Shown here in pieces: positions 1 through 4,701 of a stretch of DNA of 9,131 nt. Positions within the stretch are counted from its first letter, which is position 1, and every line of letters starts with the position of its first letter. The notes beneath the pieces are model-generated. The model searched no databases. It was not told the DNA's origin and saw only the letters and a program-made list of their open reading frames with translations. The stretch spans positions 1-9,131 of the forward strand of contig DYON01000100.1 of NCBI GenBank assembly GCA_020720525.1, in the 5' to 3' direction. Position numbers and translations under genes: made by a program. The stretch comes from Acetofilamentum sp. GTDB taxonomy: Bacteria > Bacteroidota > Bacteroidia > Bacteroidales > DTU049.

Positions 1-80
1 AAGATCACTGTTCCAATCACTGTAACTGCAGTTGCGAGGAAGTATATGATCCAGAGCGAGGTTTCTTTTGTGGTATTCAT
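1..80 (-). CDS. 5' end of an unidentified membrane protein (partial)
   Basis: An open frame starts with ATG at 80-78 on the minus strand and runs off the left edge without a stop, giving 26 residues. After a short polar start (MNTTKETS) comes a hydrophobic stretch, LWIIYFLATAVTVIGTVI, which looks like a first transmembrane helix with its N-terminus inside. It could also be an uncleaved signal anchor. The fragment is too short to assign a family. Support for a real gene comes from the open frame, the hydrophobic helix and a TATGTTTG promoter element about 33 bp upstream. The gene is divergent from ppnP and the ModE-type regulator, so it is a candidate regulatory target. That is inference from position only. 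Confidence 0.55.
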   Translation of the reverse strand, partial: MNTTKETSLWIIYFLATAVTVIGTVI

Positions 81-112
81 GGCTGTGGTTTTTTGAGTTT
101 ATTGTCGGTTTT

Positions 113-120
113 CAAACATA
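113..120 (-). promoter_or_regulatory. Bacteroidota -7 promoter element for the leftward gene
   Basis: Read on the minus strand, 120-113 is TATGTTTG, a perfect match to the Bacteroidota -7 consensus TAnnTTTG. The start codon at 80 would follow a leader of roughly 25-30 nt. No TTG/TTTG -33 element lies at the usual distance. A G-rich triple hexamer repeat occupies that place, which suggests an activator-dependent or otherwise regulated promoter (inference). Confidence 0.5.
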
Positions 121-129
121 TTACACGCC

Positions 130-147
130 CCCCTACCTTTACCCCTA
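130..147 (-). repeat. Three tandem TARRGG hexamers upstream of the -7 box
   Basis: On the minus strand, 147-130 reads TAGGGG, TAAAGG, TAGGGG with no gap between units, followed by two more G. The repeat begins 9 bp upstream of the TATGTTTG element, so it fills the spacer and -33 region. Direct repeats of short units spaced about one helical turn apart (the two identical copies are 12 bp apart) are typical of tandem binding sites for response regulators. The G runs could also form a weak two-layer quadruplex. The function is not known. Confidence 0.4.
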
Positions 148-173
148 TGCCGAGATGAAAAAAAATGAAAATA

Positions 174-191
174 AATCATATAATATTGATT
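174..191. promoter_or_regulatory. Candidate operator: AATCA-N8-TGATT inverted repeat
   Basis: The divergent region holds a dyad with 5-bp arms (AATCA at 174-178, TGATT at 187-191) around an A/T-only 8-bp centre. It lies between the two outward-facing -7 boxes. The arms are short and the background is very A/T-rich, so chance is a real explanation. It is listed because a winged-helix regulator is encoded next to it. The rest of 81-347 shows no gene. Confidence 0.15.
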
Positions 192-325
192 ATCTGTATT
201 TTAAAGCACACATATTTTAATATTTCTTCTCTAAACACAGTTTTATTTCTTTTTCCCAACCGCTAAGTACGCAGATTTTTATTCAATCTTATTCGCAAAA
301 TATTCATCAGAAAGCAAAAAATAAT

Positions 326-333
326 TAGGTTTG
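326..333 (+). promoter_or_regulatory. Bacteroidota -7 promoter element for ppnP
   Basis: TAGGTTTG at 326-333 matches TAnnTTTG exactly. The predicted transcription start would be around 337-340, leaving a leader of only about 10 nt before the ATG at 348. No convincing TTG -33 element is present about 20 bp upstream. It probably drives ppnP and the following regulator gene as one unit. Confidence 0.5.
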
Positions 334-347
334 CAAAAACAATTACC

Positions 348-629
348 ATGATTAAAGTAAACGAATACTACGAAGGCACCGTAAAGTCGATGGCTGTTGA
401 ACTCAACGACGGACGTTTCACTGTTGGAGTTATTGAACCAGGCGATTACGAATTTGGAACCGACACCATTGAAATTATGACGGTGGTTTGTGGCGAAATT
501 GCAGCAATGCTCCCCGGCGAAACTGAATTCAAGATGTATAAACCATTCGAATCGTTCCGAATAGAAAAAGGCGAACGCTTCAAAATGAAGGTTACTGCAC
601 CTTGTTCGTATCGTTGCCAGTACATTTAG
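348..629 (+). CDS. ppnP: Pyrimidine/purine nucleoside phosphorylase PpnP
   Basis: PpnP (YaiE/DUF1255 family) is a small single-domain cupin-fold cytosolic enzyme that splits many nucleosides with phosphate, giving the free base and ribose 1-phosphate for salvage. The 93-residue product has the family's usual length (E. coli about 94) and aligns by eye along its whole length. Shared features are the N-terminal NEYYEGTVKS (E. coli NEYFSGKVKS), TVGVIEPGDYEF, the EIMTVVCGEIAAMLPG strand-turn region, and the C-terminal PCSYRCQYI (E. coli PTSYLCRYL). The start at 348 gives the family's normal N-terminus. The gene ends 9 nt before the ModE-type regulator and is very likely co-transcribed with it. 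That pairing could mean the regulator controls ppnP, but nothing in the sequence proves it. Confidence 0.93.
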   Translation: MIKVNEYYEGTVKSMAVELNDGRFTVGVIEPGDYEFGTDTIEIMTVVCGEIAAMLPGETEFKMYKPFESFRIEKGERFKMKVTAPCSYRCQYI

Positions 630-638
630 ATTTCTTGC

Positions 639-1034
639 ATGGAAAACAGGGAGATTAAATACGACAATATTTTTGTTGGCTACTCATTTTGGTTGGCCGA
701 CAAAACCCATGGAAATATCATTTCTCCCGAAATGTGGGAATTGCTTCGTTGTGTCGAAGAAACTCGATCGATTAGTGCAGCTGCAAAAAAGATGAAAATC
801 AGCTACCGAAAAGCTTGGGACATGATTCGCAGCTGCGAAACTGCGCTTGGGTTTTGCCTATTTATAAAGGTAAGAGGTGGGCGCGATGGCGGAGTTACAA
901 CACTTTCGCCCGATGGCGAAGCACTGGTGCATGCATACCATACCATGATTGAAAATGTCGAAAAAGCTTTCATCGACTACATTATTTCTTTCAAACGAAC
1001 CCTGAAGGGAAAAAACAATCAGCAAATTTTATAA
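639..1034 (+). CDS. Stand-alone ModE N-terminal-type winged-helix transcriptional regulator
   Basis: This 131-residue product is a predicted DNA-binding protein resembling only the N-terminal domain of the molybdate regulator ModE (LysR-like winged helix). The helix-turn-helix lies around residues 44-63, SISAAAKKMKISYRKAWDMI, close to the ModE SISQGAKDAGISYKSAWDAI pattern. The wing follows at about 79-97, with GGRDGGVTTLSPDGEALV matching the ModE glycine-rich GGKGGGG...LT..G segment. The rest of the C-terminus (to residue 131) is predicted helical and basic. The Mop/TOBE molybdate-binding domains of full ModE are absent, so the ligand, if any, is unknown and molybdate control should not be assumed. 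The start at 639 lies 9 nt after the ppnP stop, which suggests a two-gene operon. The divergent membrane-protein gene at the left edge is the other obvious candidate target. Confidence 0.82.
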   Translation: MENREIKYDNIFVGYSFWLADKTHGNIISPEMWELLRCVEETRSISAAAKKMKISYRKAWDMIRSCETALGFCLFIKVRGGRDGGVTTLSPDGEALVHAYHTMIENVEKAFIDYIISFKRTLKGKNNQQIL

Positions 1035-1171
1035 CGAAACAATAAATTTGGTCTCAACATATATTCTGTTGTAATCTAAAACTGCTAAGCTGTTTTTGAC
1101 ATTTGCACACAAAAAACTTTCATCGGCGAATAAGCATCGATAATAAGTCAAAAAAAAGTATCCAAAAAAAA

Positions 1172-1202
1172 TTTTGAAAATAAAAATAATATTGTACCTT
1201 TG
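1172..1202 (+). promoter_or_regulatory. Near-consensus Bacteroidota promoter of rpsO
   Basis: A -33 element TTTTG at 1172-1176 is followed after 18 bp by TACCTTTG at 1195-1202, a perfect TAnnTTTG -7 box. The predicted start near 1206-1208 leaves a leader of about 18 nt to the rpsO ATG. It is the only promoter in the window with both elements, fitting a highly expressed ribosomal-protein gene. The rest of the 190-bp gap after the regulator gene (1035-1171) shows no gene and no clear terminator. Confidence 0.75.
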
Positions 1203-1224
1203 CAGCCCGATAAAAAAGAGAAAC

Positions 1225-1494
1225 ATGAATTTATCATCAGAAGACAGAAAAAACCTTGCCGATAAATTTGGCAAAAATGCAACTGATACCGGAATGCCCG
1301 AAGTGCAGGTAGCTATTTTCACACATCGTATTAAGCACCTCACAGGTCATCTCAAAACCAACAAAAAAGATTTTGTTACTGAGCGCTCGTTGCTTCGCCT
1401 GGTAGGTAAACGCAAGAAGCTCCTTTCCTATATTAAGGAAAAAGACGTTGAAAAATATCGCACACTGATTCAGCAACTTGAAATCAGAAAATAG
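1225..1494 (+). CDS. rpsO: 30S ribosomal protein S15
   Basis: S15 is a primary-binding protein of the 30S platform; it binds the 16S rRNA central domain and contributes to a bridge with the 50S subunit. The start at 1225 gives exactly 89 residues, the family's usual length. An ATG in the same frame at 1174 was rejected because it would add 17 non-homologous residues and lies upstream of the -7 box. Recognisable segments are the GMPEVQVAIFTHRIKHLTGH helix, the loop with the Bacteroidota-type DFVTERSLLRLVGKR (most bacteria have a HHS.RGLL form here), and the C-terminal KLLSYIKEKDVEKYRTLI helix. It is followed after 70 bp by pnp, the same order as in E. coli and many other bacteria. Its own strong promoter and very short leader leave no room for a long upstream autoregulatory RNA. 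Confidence 0.96.
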   Translation: MNLSSEDRKNLADKFGKNATDTGMPEVQVAIFTHRIKHLTGHLKTNKKDFVTERSLLRLVGKRKKLLSYIKEKDVEKYRTLIQQLEIRK

Positions 1495-1516
1495 ATTAGA
1501 CAAGATTTTCGAATCG

Positions 1517-1550
1517 GGGAGGCAATCAATAGTATTGCCTTTCTTTTTTT
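1517..1550 (+). terminator. Intrinsic terminator or attenuator between rpsO and pnp
   Basis: AGGCAAT (1520-1526) and ATTGCCT (1534-1540) form a 7-bp stem with a 7-nt loop. The stem can extend by two G-T pairs and one G-C pair (1517-1519 with 1541-1543). A T-rich run reaches 1550. No TAnnTTTG box is seen between the hairpin and the pnp start, so pnp probably depends on read-through, making this a partial terminator. In E. coli a leaky terminator also lies between rpsO and pnp. Here the hairpin could also stabilise the rpsO mRNA 3' end. Confidence 0.65.
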
Positions 1551-1564
1551 AAACCAATACAAAA

Positions 1565-3688
1565 ATGAACGCTATCACACAAATTTTCGAACTTCCCGAC
1601 GGGCGAACTGGTACTATTGAGACTGGTAAGCTGGCTCGTCAGGCCGATGGTTCTGTTATTGTACGCATAGGCAACACCATGTTGCTCGCGACTGTAGTTT
1701 CGAACAAAGAGGCAAAAGAAAATGTCGATTTCATGCCACTTACAGTTGAATATCAAGAGAAATATGCCTCCACAGGTCGTTTCCCTGGCGGTTTTTTTAA
1801 ACGCGAAGCTCGTCCTTCGGAGTATGAAATTCTGATTGCACGCCTAGTAGATCGCGCATTGCGCCCTCTTTTCCCCGACGATTATCACGCCGAAACACAG
1901 GTTCTTATTTATCTTATTTCGGGCGATACCGATACACACCCCGATGCTTATGCAGCATTTGCCGCTTCTGCCGCTCTTGCTGTTTCCAATATTCCTTTCA
2001 ACGGACCTATTTCTGAAGCACGCGTTGCCCGTATCAACGGACAATTTGTGATTAATCCTTCGGTTCAAGAACTCAAAAACGCCGATTTAGAATTGATAGT
2101 GGCGGCCAATGCCAAAGACATCAATATGGTTGAAGGCGAGATGAAAGAAGTGAGCGAAGAAGTGATGATGGAAGCGTTGAAATTTGCTCATACAGCCATT
2201 AAAAAACAAATCGAAGCACAATTGGAGCTCGCATCGAAAGTTGAAAAATCGAACCCAAAACGCGAATACTGTCACGAATCGAACGACGAAGACCTGCGCA
2301 ACGCTGTGCATCAATTTTGCTATCAACGTGCTTACGACGTTGCAAAACGTTGCACTCCAAACAAACATCAACGTCAAGACGATTTTGATGCAATTGCAGT
2401 AGAATTTCTCGAAACTCTTTCCGAAGAAGATCGCAACGCAAAAAAAGGTCTTGTGAAGCATTATTATCACGATGTGATGAAAAAAGCTGTTCGCGACATG
2501 TACCTCAACGAGCGTGTTCGCCTCGATGGCCGTAAAATGGACGAAATTCGTCCCATTTGGTGCGAAGTAGATTATCTACCTTCGCCTCATGGAAGCGCAA
2601 TTTTCACACGTGGCGAAACACAAAGTCTTACCACCGTAACTCTTGGAACCAAACTCGACGACCAAATTATCGACGGTGCTGTATTTGAAGGAACCAACAA
2701 ACTTCTGCTCCACTACAACTTTCCACCATTCTCAACTGGCGAAGCCAAAATGATGCGTGGCACAAGTCGTCGCGAAATTGGACATGGAAATTTGGCCTTG
2801 AGGGCACTCAAAAACATGATTCCGATTGACGATTCCAACCCGTACACCATCCGAATTGTTAGCGATATTCTCGAATCGAACGGAAGCTCTTCGATGGCTA
2901 CTGTTTGTGCAGGCACACTTGCACTGATGGATGCTGGCGTCAAACTCAAAAAACCAGTTTCTGGTATTGCAATGGGTTTGATTACCGATACTACCACCAA
3001 CAAATATGCAGTTCTTAGCGACATTTTAGGCGACGAAGACCACCTTGGCGATATGGATTTCAAAGTTACTGGAACCCGCGATGGAATTACTGCATGCCAA
3101 ATGGACATCAAAGTTGATGGTCTTTCGTACGACATTTTGTCCGAAGCACTTGCACAGGCAAAAAGAGGTCGCGAGCACATTCTCGACAAACTAGTTGAAA
3201 CCATTGCCGAGCCACGAGAAGATTACAAACCAAGTGTACCACGTTTTGTAAAATTCAGCATTCCACGCGAATTTATTGGTGCTGTGATTGGACCTGGTGG
3301 AAAAATCATTCAGGAAATACAACGTGTTACTGGAGCCACTGTTCTCATTAGCGAGGAAGGCGATTTTGGTATTGTGGAAGTATTTGCTGTATCGAAAGAT
3401 GCTATGGACAAAGCTGTTTCGTGGATTAAATCGATTGTGGCTGTTCCCGAAATTGGCGAAGTTTACGAAGGAACTGTAAAAGCCATTCAGGCGTATGGCG
3501 CTTTTGTCGAAATTCTTCCTGGCAAAGAAGCCTTGCTTCATGTTTCGGAACTTGCATGGGAACGTGTTACCGACGTAAGCACTTACCTAAAAGTAGGCGA
3601 CAAAGTCGAGGTAAAGCTTATTGGAGTTGATGAGAAAACAGGAAAACTTCGCCTTTCGCGAAAAGTTTTGATCCCCAAAGAACAGTAA
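1565..3688 (+). CDS. pnp: Polyribonucleotide nucleotidyltransferase (PNPase)
   Basis: PNPase is a trimeric 3'-to-5' exoribonuclease that degrades RNA with phosphate to nucleoside diphosphates; it can also add tails in reverse. The 707-residue product has the full architecture. A first RNase PH-like domain (about 10-230) contains GRFPGGFFKREARPSEYEIL, and a helical linker follows to about 320. A second, catalytic RNase PH domain (about 325-550) carries TSRREIGHG at 400-408 (phosphate-site arginines 402-403) and DGITACQMDIK at 506-516 (metal-site acidic residues). A KH domain has the RNA-binding loop GPGG near 576-579, and a C-terminal S1 domain starts near 630 (GEVYEGTVKAI). The protein ends soon after S1 with no long acidic tail. 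The start follows an A-rich leader without a Shine-Dalgarno site. It lies in the rpsO-pnp-rpoD block, 73 bp before rpoD, with no terminator between. Confidence 0.97.
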   Translation: MNAITQIFELPDGRTGTIETGKLARQADGSVIVRIGNTMLLATVVSNKEAKENVDFMPLTVEYQEKYASTGRFPGGFFKREARPSEYEILIARLVDRALRPLFPDDYHAETQVLIYLISGDTDTHPDAYAAFAASAALAVSNIPFNGPISEARVARINGQFVINPSVQELKNADLELIVAANAKDINMVEGEMKEVSEEVMMEALKFAHTAIKKQIEAQLELASKVEKSNPKREYCHESNDEDLRNAVHQFCYQRAYDVAKRCTPNKHQRQDDFDAIAVEFLETLSEEDRNAKKGLVKHYYHDVMKKAVRDMYLNERVRLDGRKMDEIRPIWCEVDYLPSPHGSAIFTRGETQSLTTVTLGTKLDDQIIDGAVFEGTNKLLLHYNFPPFSTGEAKMMRGTSRREIGHGNLALRALKNMIPIDDSNPYTIRIVSDILESNGSSSMATVCAGTLALMDAGVKLKKPVSGIAMGLITDTTTNKYAVLSDILGDEDHLGDMDFKVTGTRDGITACQMDIKVDGLSYDILSEALAQAKRGREHILDKLVETIAEPREDYKPSVPRFVKFSIPREFIGAVIGPGGKIIQEIQRVTGATVLISEEGDFGIVEVFAVSKDAMDKAVSWIKSIVAVPEIGEVYEGTVKAIQAYGAFVEILPGKEALLHVSELAWERVTDVSTYLKVGDKVEVKLIGVDEKTGKLRLSRKVLIPKEQ

Positions 3689-3761
3689 TTTCTCATTCTT
3701 TTTTATGTAACATTCAGCTGGACGCTTCGTATAAATGGCTACCCAACCCTGAGAGAATTTT

Positions 3762-4625
3762 ATGAGGCAATTAAAAATCAGCAAGCAGGTTACCAATCGC
3801 GAAACTGCGTCGTTGGATAAATACTTGCAAGAAATCGGTCGCGAGGAATTGATTACTGCAAACGAAGAAGTAGTTCTGGCTCAGCGTATCAAACAGGGCG
3901 ATATGAAAGCTCTTGAGAAACTGACCAAAGCAAACCTGCGTTTTGTTGTTTCGGTTGCCAAGCAATACCAAAATCAGGGTTTAAGTCTTCCCGACCTCAT
4001 CAACGAAGGGAATTTGGGTCTTATTAAAGCGGCTCAACGATTCGACGAAACCCGAGGATTTAAGTTTATTTCGTATGCTGTTTGGTGGATTCGTCAATCT
4101 ATTTTGCAAGCATTGGCCGAACAATCGCGTATTGTGCGCTTGCCATTGAATAAAATTGGAACCATCAACAAAATCAACAAGGCATTTGCTCAACTCGAGC
4201 AGCAATTTGAACGCGAACCCGATGCACACGAAATTGCTTCGATGCTCGACATACCCGATACCGAAGTAAAAGACAGTTTGCGCCACACTGGGCGGCACGT
4301 TTCGATGGATGCTCCAATTGTAACCGACGAAGACACCAACCTTTACGATCTTTATGCCAACGAAGAAAGCGAACGCCCCGACAAGGGTTTGCAATTCGAA
4401 TCGCTAAATATTGAAATTGAAAGAGCTATTGCAACACTTACTCCTCGCGAACGCGATGTGTTGAAGTACTACTTCGGGCTCAATGGTACAGCTCAACTCA
4501 CACTCGACGAAATTGGTGATAAATTCGGGCTCACACGCGAACGCGTACGCCAGATAAAAGAAAAAGGAATCCGCCGCCTGAAACATGGTAGTCGGAGCCG
4601 CAATTTAAAAAGCTATCTAGGATAG
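3762..4625 (+). CDS. rpoD: Primary (housekeeping) RNA polymerase sigma factor, RpoD/SigA
   Basis: This sigma-70 family protein directs core RNA polymerase to most promoters. At 287 residues it is the compact Bacteroidota form, with no region 1.1 and no large insert before region 2. Region 1.2 begins at S17 (SLDKYLQEIG). Region 2 spans about 54-120, with NLRFVVSVAKQYQNQGL, DLINEGNLGLIKAAQRFD and the -10-reading helix FKFISYAVWWIRQSI. Region 3 follows (about 125-205, LPLNKIGTINKINKAF), then region 4 (about 220-275) with TLTPRERDVLKYYFGLNG and the -35-reading LTRERVRQIKEKGIRRLK. The start at 3762 gives the typical N-terminus MRQLKISKQVTNRE and is preceded by GAGAG at 3751-3755. The 73-bp gap after pnp shows neither a hairpin nor a TAnnTTTG box, so read-through from pnp is likely unless a non-consensus promoter exists. 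A strong terminator follows 13 nt after the stop. Confidence 0.97.
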   Translation: MRQLKISKQVTNRETASLDKYLQEIGREELITANEEVVLAQRIKQGDMKALEKLTKANLRFVVSVAKQYQNQGLSLPDLINEGNLGLIKAAQRFDETRGFKFISYAVWWIRQSILQALAEQSRIVRLPLNKIGTINKINKAFAQLEQQFEREPDAHEIASMLDIPDTEVKDSLRHTGRHVSMDAPIVTDEDTNLYDLYANEESERPDKGLQFESLNIEIERAIATLTPRERDVLKYYFGLNGTAQLTLDEIGDKFGLTRERVRQIKEKGIRRLKHGSRSRNLKSYLG

Positions 4626-4638
4626 AAAATTCATATTC

Positions 4639-4671
4639 AAAAAAAATCCTGCTTTTTGCAGGATTTTTTTT
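4639..4671. terminator. Bidirectional intrinsic terminator between rpoD and the YfhO gene
   Basis: A perfect 14-bp stem is formed by A8-TCCTGC (4639-4652) and GCAGGA-T8 (4658-4671) around a TTTTT loop. Because one arm starts with eight A and the other ends with eight T, it works as a GC stem plus U tract on either strand. It lies 13 nt after the rpoD stop and 30 nt after the stop of the convergent YfhO-family gene, so it probably ends both transcripts. Confidence 0.88.
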
Positions 4672-4701
4672 GTCATCTTATCAATGTTTTTTACTGAAAA
4701 A

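Noticed and set aside
668..675. TATTTTTG match to the -7 consensus inside the regulator gene
   Set aside because: It is within coding sequence, over 500 bp from the next gene start, which already has a better promoter; chance matches are expected in A/T-rich DNA.
1055..1110. Possible terminator after the regulator gene (CAACA...TGTTG dyad and a TGTTTTT run)
   Set aside because: The stem is only 5 bp with no adjoining T-run, and the second candidate has a central mismatch.
1174..1224. Longer S15 start at 1174
   Set aside because: It lies upstream of the -7 box, so it would not be in the transcript, and adds residues absent from the 89-residue family.
1029..1343. 104-codon minus-strand open frame covering the rpsO promoter and start
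   Set aside because: It overlaps a strong promoter and the S15 coding region, has low-complexity Phe-rich sequence and no homology I recognise.
2713..3204. 163-codon open frame on the minus strand inside pnp
   Set aside because: It lies fully opposite the conserved catalytic domain of PNPase; its existence follows from codon bias of the real gene.
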